From positions 27,829,964-27,893,963 of the forward strand of contig OX638370.1 in the NCBI GenBank assembly GCA_951812925.1: a DNA stretch of 64,000 nt, given 5' to 3'. The number at the start of each line of letters is the position of its first letter. The stretch's first letter is position 1. The position numbers and the translations under genes are program-made. The notes beneath the pieces are model-generated. The model was not told the DNA's origin. It worked only from the letters and a program-made list of their open reading frames with translations, and made no database searches. Source of the stretch: Calliopum simillimum. Taxonomy: Eukaryota > Arthropoda > Insecta > Diptera > Lauxaniidae. Of this stretch, positions 41,648-52,019 are shown piece by piece.

Positions 41648-42164
41648 GAGGCGTTGCGTGCAATAACGCCCTAAGTCGAAGAATGGCATTTCGAGATAAT
41701 TCAATTTAAAGTTTCTAAATGCTGTACAAAGAGCAAACCACCATTTAAAGCTTGAAAAACAAATTTATTCAATTAACACTAACAAAATGAGTAAATGATT
41801 GCCGCTAACACATAATACTAACGCATATTGGCAGAATAATCGAAGAAGGAAATTTTAAATTATAGGGCGTTATTGCATAAATCCATTTGACTGGAATAAC
41901 GTTAGCATTTTGATTGGGAAACCGGCAAAACTGCTCCGATTTTAATGATTTTTTTTTTTTAAATGAGGGGAATGAAAAATATTTTAACCTTAACTATTTA
42001 CAAATGTGTGTTTTTCTTTATTTCTTTAAAGTTTTAATTTTATAAAATGCATGAATGCATTTGCATCTTAATTTGCACCTAGTAAATAATTTTAATTTTT
42101 ACTCAAGACCAAGGTGGCTGACGAAAAAAGTGTAGTTGAGGGCGTTATTTTTCGCAGCGCCTGA
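41648..42164. mobile_element. Degenerate inverted-repeat element
   Basis: Left GAGGCGTTGCGTGCAATAAC and right GTTATTTTTCGCAGCGCCTG are imperfect inverted repeats that both continue into GCCCTAA- or GCCCTCAA-type sequence. Imperfect pairing extends outward: GGAGATTTATGAAGTGATTT at about 41600 is matched by the inverse at about 42210. No coding capacity. Confidence 0.5.
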
Positions 42165-43109
42165 TTTATTAAACATCAAATAATTCTGGAAACAGCCTTA
42201 AATCAACTCATACATCTCCGATGAAAGCGCACTATTAGTAAATAGGTGCCTTACATGAATAATATACACTTAATCGAAAAGTGGTCGTTATCAAATAAGT
42301 ACCAACCATTCTTTTCCTCATCGTTTGGAACAAAGAACTTATTAAGCAACTAGTGAACAGTGCTTCAATCGAAGTGTTTTGCTTCTTTTTTATCAAAAAG
42401 ACTTCGTCACTTCGCCTTTCATAAAATGAGAAGTTATTTTTCAAAAGGGCGTAAAACCATGTTAAACAAATTTTCAGTAATGAGAAAAAAACTTTTAGGG
42501 GCTGTTTACAATAACTTATTTTTTTTAATGTGTCCAGTGTTATAGTGAGTTGACCAAAGATTTTAATCACCTTAACATTTTTATTCTAACATATTTGTTG
42601 TAACTGCAAAATGTAAAAACATTTGGAAATAAGCCCTTTTGTTTCGAAAACACTCTTATTTCACCATTTGGAAATTTAAACCGCTGTCTATAGGCATGGT
42701 ATCTAAGCGCCTATATAGACTGGGGCATATAAAAAATATTAAATGTTTCTTCGGCGACTATTTGAAATACGTCTTTGTGTATCAAACTTTAAAAATTTCT
42801 ATGAAATTATATGAAAATAATCCCTTTTGTTCCGAAATGCGATTTTTGATCATGATTTTATCTAGGAAAAATGCATTTTTTGTGCTGAATTTTGAACTAG
42901 AGGATGCATTTTAGCATGGTAATGGCGATGGCAATCTTAGGTTTGTGCCCTTTTGAAAAATCACTCCTGAAATCACTTCACTTTTTTTTTCAAAAATATT
43001 GTTGCAGAATATGAAAAAAGAAGATAAAATAAAAAATTTCTTATGGTCAAAATGTACCAAAATAGAGCTGCTCCAGACACAATGTACGCATTTTAATCGG
43101 TGCTAAAGG

Positions 43110-44230
43110 GTGATCCAATACGAGTTCATTTTTCCAACTGGGTTGTTTTGACAGCTGTTATGTGTCGAATGGCTTGTCAATATAACGTTTGTGTTCAGTA
43201 TTCAATACGACTCAATCATGAATAGACTTACTCCTGAATAACGTTTATTAATTGTGGAAACTTACTACCAAAATCACGCATCAGTTAGAGAATGTTATAG
43301 AGTTCTTCAACATCATTTTGGTGGTAATGAGCGTTCAACTGAGCGCACTATTCGTAACACCATCACCAGATTTCGAAGCAACTTTACACTATTGGACATT
43401 CATTATTCAACCAGAGTGCATAGAGCCCGTAATTTAGAGAATATTGCTGCAGTAGCAGAGTGTTCGTGAAAACCGTGAGCAATCCATTCGTCGCCGATCT
43501 CAGGCTTTCGGCATCTCTAATGGATCATTGTGGCGTATCTTGAGGCGTGATCTTGGTCTAAAGGCTTATTAAATACAGCTCCTACAAGAATTGAAGCCGG
43601 CTGATCTTGGTGTACGTTTTAATTTCGGTTTATGGGCTTTACAACAACTTCAAATTGATCCATTATTTTATCGAAAAATTGTGTTTAGCGACGAAGCTCA
43701 TTTCTGGTTGAACGGCAACGTTCAAAAGCAAAATTGCCGTATTTGGGCCGATGAACAACCAGAAGCAATCCAAGAGCTTCCAATGTATCCCGATAAATGT
43801 ACTGTTTGGTGTGGTTTATGGGCAGAAGGCATCATCGGACCGTATTTCTTCATGGAGCCCGTGTTACGGTCAATGATGCTCGCTACAGAGCAATGATCAA
43901 TAAATTTTTGTTGCCAAAAAATCAGGATATTAGTGTAGTTGACCTATGATTTCAACAGGATGGCGCAACATGCCATACAGCTGGAGAAACAATCGTTTTA
44001 TTGAGGGAAACGTTCGATGAAAACATCATCACAAGAAATGCTCCTGTAATTAGACACCAAGATCATGTGATTTGACGCCATTGGATTACTTTCTTTGGGG
44101 ATATGGTTAATCACTTTTTTATGTCGACAAGCCCGAAACTATTGACGCTTTGAAAACCAACATATCTCGTGTTATTCAAGGAATACCGGCCGATATGCTC
44201 GAAAAAGTTGTCGAAAATTAGACCCAATGA
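43110..44230 (+). pseudogene. DD41D (rosa-like) Tc1/mariner transposase, decayed copy
   Basis: From ATG 43218 the frame opens MNRLTPE and hits a TAA, then continues with the paired-type helix-turn-helix (ERTIRNTITRF) and LENIAAVAE. After a shift come the catalytic parts: FSDEAHFWLNG, KQNCRIW, TVWCGLWAEGIIGPYFF, later FQQDGATCHTA in another frame, and a damaged third Asp region. Several stops and at least three frameshifts make it dead. The left end near AAGGGTGATCCAATAC is visible; the right terminal repeat was not found. Confidence 0.88.
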
Positions 44231-44290
44231 ATCAACCATTTAAGAGCTAGTCGTCATTCCAAATAAAGATTTGCATCAATACATTGATTT

Positions 44291-45480
44291 TTATGCATTT
44301 TATTTTCAAGTCTTCAATAAATTCTTGCAGGATTTCTTAAAGCCATTTGATTAAATAAAAAATATAATTCTAGTTTCCGCTGTGGGGTGAAAATGCTAGA
44401 TAAGTTTTGGGTTTTTTTCTTTCTTTTTTCTTTTTTTTTTTTCTAAATAACTTTTGTTGTTGTTTTTCTACTATTTCCTATTGTTCCGTTTGGGAAATGC
44501 ATTAAATTATTACCATGTCCTACTCTCCTTATATTATTTCATGTTTCTAGGGTGTCAGTATGTGTTTTCTTTCCTGCTTTATATAGATATGTGTACTAAT
44601 GTATGTACATATACTTATTTATTTTTTTGAACTCCACGGTTGTCATGTTATGTACGTGCTTGCCAACTTTTCGTGACTACTTTGTCAGACTTCTTCACGT
44701 TTGTATCTGACACTAATGCTTACCTTGTCTATCAAAATTTTGTAGTGGGGTTTTTTCTTCAAGTTATCGAAATGAAAATTTTGTTGACATGTATGTAATT
44801 TAAAATTTCTCAACCTTTTTTTAAATTAAATTTAATTTAGATTTTTCAAATACACGTACAAACTCATCAACATCGATAAGAAATTCTATTGTTCATTTAT
44901 TGTTATTTTTCATTGGCTTGTAATTTCTATCGTACGTATATCCTTTGGTGTTATCCCTTGCTTTATTAAATCACATCAAAATCAACCCGAATTGCTCAAC
45001 TTTTGATGAACTTCTTCAAGCGAAAAACTTAATCAACCAGAAAATCCTTTGAATTCCCAAAAAGTTTTCAACAAAGTTTTCGCCCATGGAAGGAAAATAC
45101 ATATTTTGTTGAATTTATAGTAGAAATCTACAACGCAAATAAAATTAAATTAAATTAAATGAAACTTATGAAATAGACATTTTTGGTCCTTCGCACAAAA
45201 TCGAAAACTTGCTGACTAAGAAGAGAGAGAGAGAGTAAAGAAGGAAAAATAGAAAAGAAACATTTTATCTTAAATTTAATTAAAGAAGTAGAAGGTGTTC
45301 AAGCGTGCAGGTAAGGTGCCACATACGTTTGCTGCCTGAACGGATAAAATCAAAAGAAAGAAAATGATTTCGTATTAAATTAAAGGACATCTTGGTTTCT
45401 TTGTTCACAGTTAAAGTAGATGAAGATATAAATCTTAGGCATTCCGAGCTGTGGCTTAAAATACTAGACTCTTACAGTTA
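44291..45480. other. Unassigned AT-rich stretch
   Basis: Poly-T runs at 44400-44445 and GAGAGAGAGAG at about 45222. No gene, RNA or transposon end recognised. Confidence 0.4.
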
Positions 45481-45796
45481 GAGAAAAAGAATAGAATAGA
45501 AGAGAATAGAATAGAATAAAATAGAAGAGAAGAAAAGAGAAGAGAAGAGAAGAGAAGAGAAAAGAAGAGAAGAGAAGAGAAGAGAAGAGAAGAGAAGAGA
45601 AGAGAAGAGAAGAGAAGAGAATAGAATAGAATAGAATAGAATACAATAGAATAGAATAGAATAGAATAGAATAGAATAGAATATAATAGAATAGAATAGA
45701 ATAGAATAGAATAGAATAGAATAGAATAGAATAGAATAGAATAGAATAGAATAGAATAGAATAGAATAGAATAGAACAGAACAGAACAGAATAAAA
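45481..45796. repeat. Pentanucleotide microsatellite (AGAAT/AGAAG)n, about 315 bp
   Basis: About 60 tandem pentamers: an AGAAG-dominated left part and an AGAAT-dominated right part ending in AGAAC. The long Phe/Tyr/Ser/Ile/Leu open frames on the minus strand are by-products. Confidence 0.97.
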
Positions 45797-45851
45797 GTAA
45801 CAGGAGAAATCAAAAATTTCTAGAATATATTAAAATCATATCATAGTGGCT

Positions 45852-46574
45852 TATCCCTGCGGGTAAGGGGTCAGAATATGCCCGAGGTAAGCATGCCTGT
45901 CGTAAAAGGCGACTAAAAGCGGGTGTCCAGCCAGGGTGTGGAAGGGTGTAGCGTTGGACAGCGATGCGCCTCGAAAGAAAAACCCACAATGCCCGTAACT
46001 GGCACTGACAAGGCGAGTCGATGCCGCCTTAAAATAAGCATCTTGTCGAAATCCTGAAGCGTCTGATCCAGAGTGGGCGGCTCCCAGGTCAGCGTCTGTT
46101 CCAGATTGGGCGGCTGAAATTAAAAGTGAATTTGGCCACTATATTTGCAGCGCTTGCCGGATCCAGCTTTAAGCTTATAACTTACTGCGTGGGGCGTTGC
46201 CGAGAAGATTATACTAATGAAGCATGGATCGAAAATCGATGGGAAATAACTCTCCAAGTGGTACCCACCAGAGTGTGGTTAATCCACCTGCCTCGGCAGC
46301 ATGCACATCGGATTTGGAGGTGCAAGAAACATGCATAGTTAGGAATGATTCTCCTATAACTGGAACCAATATGGTTTCTCAAAATTTTAAAATCCTTTCG
46401 ATGAAAACTCGAACACGCATCGGCTCTTGGATCCAAGAATCGGGAAAATCGTGGCAAGAGATCAAAGTCATCGCAAGGGATCGTGACAAATGGAGAGATT
46501 TCATATTGGCCCTATGCTCCTCCTAGGAGTTAAAGGAGAATACATACATACATACATACATACATACATACATA
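45852..46574 (+). mobile_element. Internally deleted LINE derivative, 723 bp, 10-bp target duplication
   Basis: CATAGTGGCT flanks the unit (45842-45851 and 46575-46584). The 5' part contains 'aagcatgcctgtcgtaaaag', a sequence I associate with dispersed fly LINE heads. The last 115 bp encode the C-terminal motif ESGKSWQEIKVIARDRDKWR and end in a (TACA)n tail. The reverse transcriptase is missing, so the unit moved with LINE machinery in trans. The 3' end matches 63813-63916. Confidence 0.8.
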
Positions 46575-46700
46575 CATAGTGGCTAACTAGGTCAAAATCA
46601 AAAGCTAAATACCAATAATTGGTTTGTATTCACAATTGGATGGATTTTTAATATGTACGCAAAATCGAATAAGTGTGGCAGTGATTGTTTAAAAAACAAA

Positions 46701-46704
46701 ACCA
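46701..46704. other. Target-site duplication ACCA (left; right copy 58785-58788)
   Basis: Identical 4-bp direct repeats immediately outside both LTRs, the size made by Ty3/gypsy integrases. Confidence 0.9.
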
Positions 46705-49277
46705 TGTTGCGGTTTAATGAAAAGCATAATGTAAAGTAAATAAGTACCTGTATTTCTGGGGGAATGGAGGCAAGATTCCGTAGTTGGTCAGAAATCGTGG
46801 CATGCTTTGATGTGCCGGTACTGCACCGTAATCCCAAAATTGTATGTGTTGTCCTCGAAAACACAGCGAGTGGATAAGGCCCACGGAGTTCCACAAGAAT
46901 TATACTTGTGTGGAGCTGCTGCAATAGGAGTATTTTTTTTCTTTAATTTGTTTTTTTTTCTCCGGCAAAGTGAAATTCCATACGGACTTGAGGATGTAAA
47001 TAACAAAATATGCAATAAGCAAATGTCAAAATAGCTGGGTAAAGAAAACTGTTCCCAGGTCGGAGTCGGCAAGGTGGTAGGCGCAGGCAAAGCCAGGGAT
47101 GGTTTTAAAAGTAAAGCTTTCTGTTGAAATGTATTGTCATGGAATGTGCATTGACATGAGTTGGTAGTGGTAAGGGGAATAGGGGTATATGAAAGAAAAT
47201 GAAAAGGAAACGAGAAGGTTATTCACAGTTAGGAGTTTTCGCCGTGATTTTAAAACGAGGCTTAGCAGGGACTAGTTTTAGACAAAGTTTTTAGTTGCAG
47301 GTTAAATGTGAAAATTTAAAGTCGTGGCCGCGGGAAAGTTAATTACAAATTTTAAAAGTTTAAACTCAGTGATTTTAAAATTTTTCAGTAGAGAAAAGGG
47401 AGTTAGTTTTTTAGGAAATTTTAAAATTTTAACTGAGTGATTGTAGGAGTGGAAGCAGCCTGGCAATTACAAATTGAGGATCCAGCGATTTTCCTGTTTT
47501 TTTATGCAAGGAGAATTTGGAGGTAAAAAAAATAAGGGAAATGGGGAAATTTAACAGATTTTAATGAGGGTTTTTTCTTATATAGAAATTTCTGTGAAAA
47601 AGTAGAGAAGGATTCACGGCAACGCCGCCAAGGAGTTATAAGAAGGAAGGAAGTCTTTTTTATTAAAATTTAACGTGAGTCTAGTGTGTGCATTTGGGTT
47701 TTCAAATTTTTCATAAGAATTTGTTGGCAGTGTGGTTGGTGTAAGCGGCTTGCGACTACGTACCGATTTGGGAACTACGCTGGAAAAAGCAAATATCCTC
47801 ACCAAGATAAGTGCCAGCCACAGTTATTTTAATATATTATTGATCTATCACATTAGCCTTTCAAGTGAATTCTCGATTTTTGATAATTGTGGGTATTGAC
47901 TCCATTTTTAAAATTTGATTTTTTGGAGCCAAAAGTGTGCGTCTGAACGTCGCCATTTTGTTCAAGATTCGGTGTAGCCGTAACGCCTACCGAACGCGGC
48001 CATTTTGGGAACAGCCGTAGCGGGAGATTTGTCAAAGTCAAGTCAAGGTGGATCCGCTCATTTTCGTGTTGAGTTTTTTTTTGTAGACTTAAGTTGTATT
48101 TGGGGTAATTCATTTTTCACCGCGATTATGTTTAATGTAATTTCCCATATAAATTCCTAAAAGGGGGAATTGGCAGATAATTTTTTTGGTGGGTTTAGAG
48201 TCGACATACCCCAAAACAAATAGAGCGCTCTATCAGTTTTTTTAAGGGTTTATAATCCGGATTTAAAATTGTGGGATTACCGGGGAATATTTTAAAGTTT
48301 GGGAATTTTTGTGGGAAAATTTAAATGCGTTTTTCTTACATTTTCATTTAATTTTATAAATTTATTTAATTTTATATTTTTCATTTTTATAATTTGCATG
48401 TATTTTATTTACGTTTAAGTTTGTTTTGAATGTTGCAAAAATTTTGCAGTTAAGCTGCGTATTCGGTTTTGTTAATAATTTAATTTCAATTTACATTGGT
48501 TTTGATCATTTAATTTTAATTTCAAAATACATTTTGTGTGTGTTTGGTCTTAAGAATACCGGTTTTTACAAATTTTTGCAATATACAAAATACATTAATA
48601 TTTACATTGTTCTTTTAAATTTTAATACATTGTGCTACCAGAACTTGGTGGTTTATAAACATTTATCTATATTCACATTTATAATTTTTCATGAAATTTG
48701 GGGGCCTATATTAGCGTATAAACTCGTTGTTTGCGTTGGCTTTCAAAAGTAATTCTTTGGGTTTGTGTGGGCATAATCTATAATTAAATAATTTTAATGT
48801 TAATAAATTGTAATAATCATTGGAAATGAGTTTGTGCTAATTTCATTATAAGGGGGTGATTTTTGGGCAAACGGTGATGTGGTAGCGAGGTGACCAGTAA
48901 TGAGACGGATGTGGGCGTTGTACCAAATATGGACTGGATAACGCTGGTTGGGCGGGTGCATGGGGAGTCACCATCTTTCTCCCTCGTTCATGTGAAATAG
49001 CCGGTCTTTTGGAGTGTAATGGAGTTTTCGGGTTTTAAGGGAGTTGTGGAAGTTTTTCTTATGCTTGCTTGTGATTTATGACAAGAGTCGAGTAGGAGTT
49101 TGTTTTCTAGAATTTGAGTTTTGGGTTTTCGGGGGTTTTTTTTGTGAGTTATATTTGTGAAATACAAAAATTAGTGTTGCGACCTCGACCCAGCGCGGCG
49201 GGTTGAAAACCTCACCCTGGACCGCTAGCTAGCCGAAGCGAGCCGCGTTGGGTACGCTTAATCAGGGTCACGTAACA
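46705..49277 (+). repeat. 5' LTR, 2573 bp
   Basis: Begins TGTTGCGG and ends CGTAACA. By eye it differs from the 3' LTR at three substitutions (about 47568, 48473, 48900), a 10-bp segment present here (about 49050) and one T in a T run. AATAAA occurs at about 48801 and could serve polyadenylation. Paired minus-strand and plus-strand open frames in both LTRs are duplicates of the same non-coding DNA. Confidence 0.96.
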
Positions 49278-49280
49278 GTA

Positions 49281-49298
49281 TGGCGCCCAAACAAAATA
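49281..49298 (+). other. Primer binding site (Lys-tRNA-like)
   Basis: TGGCGCCCAA, three bases after the 5' LTR, is complementary to the 3' end of fly Lys-tRNA (ending TTGGGCGCCA). The match fades after about ten bases. Confidence 0.75.
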
Positions 49299-50186
49299 TA
49301 TAGAAAGGGTCTTTAACAGCAGGGCCCACCATAAATATAGCTTAACAAAACTTTTCGATTGTATCTTATCGGATGGTCTATTCCGAAGTGGCTTAGATCT
49401 GTGTTATCATAGGTTTAATTGCACCAGGCTATAGATGGTTCGAGGACATACCAATCGAAAATTTTTAAATCAAATTAAAATAGATTGAATTTCTTAATTG
49501 ATGCCAGTGTAGGTAGACTTAGTCAACAAAGTTTATTATGGCTGATTGCTAGATACATGGCGAAAATCCGAGTGGTTTAATCTGCGTAGGAAAGATGAGA
49601 CTTGTTGGAGTCGCGGTGTTGAGTGACTTAGCAGAAACTGAAAGTAACATACTAGCTAAAAGCACGCAATGACTGGGAGGTCAATAAGAGCAAATGTAAA
49701 AATTTCTTTAAAAGATAGTTTGATGGCTTAGGTTAGTTCTAGCTATGAAATCCTAATTGCATCGAACATCACCATTAATTTAAAACTTTCATAATCGATT
49801 AAAAGTTTTGCCTGTGACTAGGATTTCGAGATTGAAGTGCTTTTGATGCCATAAACTCGTGGCCTGATGAATCATATACATAATTGAAATTATAAGATGC
49901 ACGAGCGTTAAGGGTTGTCATAGGCATAGCAGCAAGAGTCATAGGGTAAAACTTGAAAACTCCTATTACAAAAATTTATCAAAAAAATAAAAATATGGCT
50001 ATTCACGTGAGGGACTCCAAAAGGAGGATGCAGTATTTACCGATCATCACTGGTCGAAATCTTCGCTACCTTAAATACGTCACTAGTTGGCCTTAAATGA
50101 ACCCCCTTCTAAAACTCAATACATACATTTGAAATTTTAGTTTTTGATTAAATTTTTTTTTGAATTAATTTCTGCGCGATTTGCTG
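49299..50186 (+). other. Retrotransposon untranslated leader
   Basis: About 0.9 kb between the primer site and gag ATG, AT-rich, with several short upstream ATGs and no conserved domain. Confidence 0.7.
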
Positions 50187-52019
50187 ATGAACCCTGCCGA
50201 AGCAGAAAAAACAAAAAGATCTCAAAAAAGATATTACGTTCACGATATTAATAGGTCGTTTAGTACAGCTAGTCCGCTAAACAAAGTGGCTCATAAAGAA
50301 AACGCAAATCAGGCCAGTGGCCAAGGGGGGAATTTTTTTGACTTATCAAAAACAATTACGGTCAATAGGCCCAGAGAGATGGCGAACGCAGGGGGTTGCA
50401 AAGGTGCCTTTAGCAAACACAGTCAGTTACGAAATCCAGGTATCAATCCAAATGTAATGAATAACCGTATGGAGGTAGCGGGGCCGCAAAACGCACCCAA
50501 TAGGGAACAAATCACAAATCAGGCAAACACAGCTTTAATAGCTGATTTAGTCAATAGGGCGAATGAGGGGTATCGGGTTTCGTTAGAGATGGCTATACAG
50601 AGGAAAATCACGGAAAGTATTGAGGCTTCGATGGTACATTTGATGAGCACACTTACTCTTAACCAGGCAACCAGCGGCAGTGCATCCAATGTGGCAACGT
50701 CCGCGCCTGTGGGTGTCAGTGGTATTCATGCTGATGGACGGCAACGCGAAAGCTCAAATCTGCAACCTGTATCGGGTATGCACTCTGCAAACGGAAATAA
50801 TAATAATGTGAACACTATACCACAACCACATACAAACCAGAACCGGAATCATTATCAAGGAGCAGCGGCGATGCCATCTCCACCACTTCAAATGTCAGCA
50901 GATGCATTGCGATATCAGTGGCCAGCAGACTCGCAAAACGGTAGACCCATTAGAGGTAATGGAACAAATTCACAGCATGCTATGCATCCAGGAAATGTTC
51001 AACAAAATTATCCCAGCCCACCTGTACCAGCGGCTTTAGCATCAGTAAACATTGATAAGTGGGGTGTTGTATTTGGCGGTGGCGTTGACGATATGGCAAT
51101 AGAAGACTTTATTTTCCGAATTGAACATTTGGCTGGTCACTATCGATGTTCTTGGTCACAAGTGTTGCGTGATTTTCATATGTTGGTAAAAGGAGAAGCC
51201 AGGGAATGGTATTGGCTTTATTTAAAGAATAACATTATCCCTGATTGGCAAACATTAAAGGACGCTTTATCCCGCCAATTTCAAAACTGTCGTTCCGACT
51301 TCGAGGTGATGCGTGATTTGGTTGAAAGAAAACAAGCACCTGGGGAGACCAGCGCCACATTTTTTCAGGCCATGTACAAGCTGCGCTCAAAATTAAGAAG
51401 TCCTGTAAGTGAACATGATATGGTGAAAATTATAAAAAGAAATTTAAGGGAAAACCTGGCACGCATTGTATACCCCATGAAAGTTTATAATGTTGACCAA
51501 TTACGTGATGAGTGCATTGAGGCAGAAATCCATTTCTTGCGTCGTGATCCTCGTGGAAGTATTCCCCTGCCACCAAGATATCAAACTCGAAACCAACACC
51601 TCAATGAAGTTATAATGATGGAAGAAACAGGCGAGCGACAATTCTCACGGGATGAAGACTTCGACGTGGAGGAAGTGCAACCATCGCGTCATTATCGAAA
51701 GGAACAACAGCAGCAATCCCGACAACAACAGAAGATATCGTATCAACATCAAAATTTGCATGGATATGCCACAAATAACAAGCAGCAAGATGCACAGCAG
51801 CAGCGTGAAAAAAATAATTCTTTGATTTGTTGGAACTGCCATCAGCACGGGCATGTTTTTATGGAATGCCCATCTCCTCAGCGAACACTATTTTGCTACA
51901 AATGCGGTCTTCGAGATGTGATTACACCAAAGTGTCCCAACTGCACGGCGGGAAACTCCATCAAGGACGTGATGACGACGGGAGTATCACGCCCCAATCA
52001 TGGTCCCGTGGAGAAATAA
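50187..52019 (+). CDS. gag: Retrotransposon Gag polyprotein (610 aa)
   Basis: Gag forms the cytoplasmic particle that packages element RNA. ATG 50187 is chosen as the first Met in the frame. The N-terminal half is Asn/Gln/Ala-rich and probably disordered. A retrotransposon-gag capsid domain lies at about residues 290-450, with the WYWLYLKN...W..L...L..QF pattern. A Gln-rich linker follows (residues about 500-540). Then come a CCHC zinc knuckle C-x2-C-x4-H-x4-C (residues 548-561) and a second Cys cluster C-x2-C-x9-C-x2-C (570-586). The frame overlaps pol by about 200 nt and contains the slippery site. No stops or frameshifts inside. Confidence 0.94.
   Translation: MNPAEAEKTKRSQKRYYVHDINRSFSTASPLNKVAHKENANQASGQGGNFFDLSKTITVNRPREMANAGGCKGAFSKHSQLRNPGINPNVMNNRMEVAGPQNAPNREQITNQANTALIADLVNRANEGYRVSLEMAIQRKITESIEASMVHLMSTLTLNQATSGSASNVATSAPVGVSGIHADGRQRESSNLQPVSGMHSANGNNNNVNTIPQPHTNQNRNHYQGAAAMPSPPLQMSADALRYQWPADSQNGRPIRGNGTNSQHAMHPGNVQQNYPSPPVPAALASVNIDKWGVVFGGGVDDMAIEDFIFRIEHLAGHYRCSWSQVLRDFHMLVKGEAREWYWLYLKNNIIPDWQTLKDALSRQFQNCRSDFEVMRDLVERKQAPGETSATFFQAMYKLRSKLRSPVSEHDMVKIIKRNLRENLARIVYPMKVYNVDQLRDECIEAEIHFLRRDPRGSIPLPPRYQTRNQHLNEVIMMEETGERQFSRDEDFDVEEVQPSRHYRKEQQQQSRQQQKISYQHQNLHGYATNNKQQDAQQQREKNNSLICWNCHQHGHVFMECPSPQRTLFCYKCGLRDVITPKCPNCTAGNSIKDVMTTGVSRPNHGPVEK
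51950..52009 (+). promoter_or_regulatory. -1 ribosomal frameshift signal: GGGAAAC slippery site plus H-type pseudoknot
   Basis: G GGA AAC (51950-51956) is in the gag frame and fits X XXY YYZ. Stem 1 pairs CGTGAT (51968-51973) with ATCACG (51986-51991). Stem 2 pairs ACGGGA (51978-51983), inside loop 1, with TCCCGT (52004-52009). Loops are 4, 2 and 12 nt and the spacer is 11 nt (8 if stem 1 extends past one mismatch). Slipping here leads into the open pol frame. Confidence 0.8.

Noticed and set aside
45464..45813. Long Phe/Tyr/Ser/Leu open frames on the minus strand
   Set aside because: Translation of the AGAAT/AGAAG pentanucleotide array.
46598..48752. Several 60-108-codon open frames, exactly repeated near 56.2-58.3 kb
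   Set aside because: They lie in the two LTRs, have no domain, and duplicate simply because LTRs do.
51808..51815. A AAA AAT as gag-pol slippery site
   Set aside because: It is in the gag frame, but after a -1 slip the next codon is TAA (51815-51817), so pol could not be reached.
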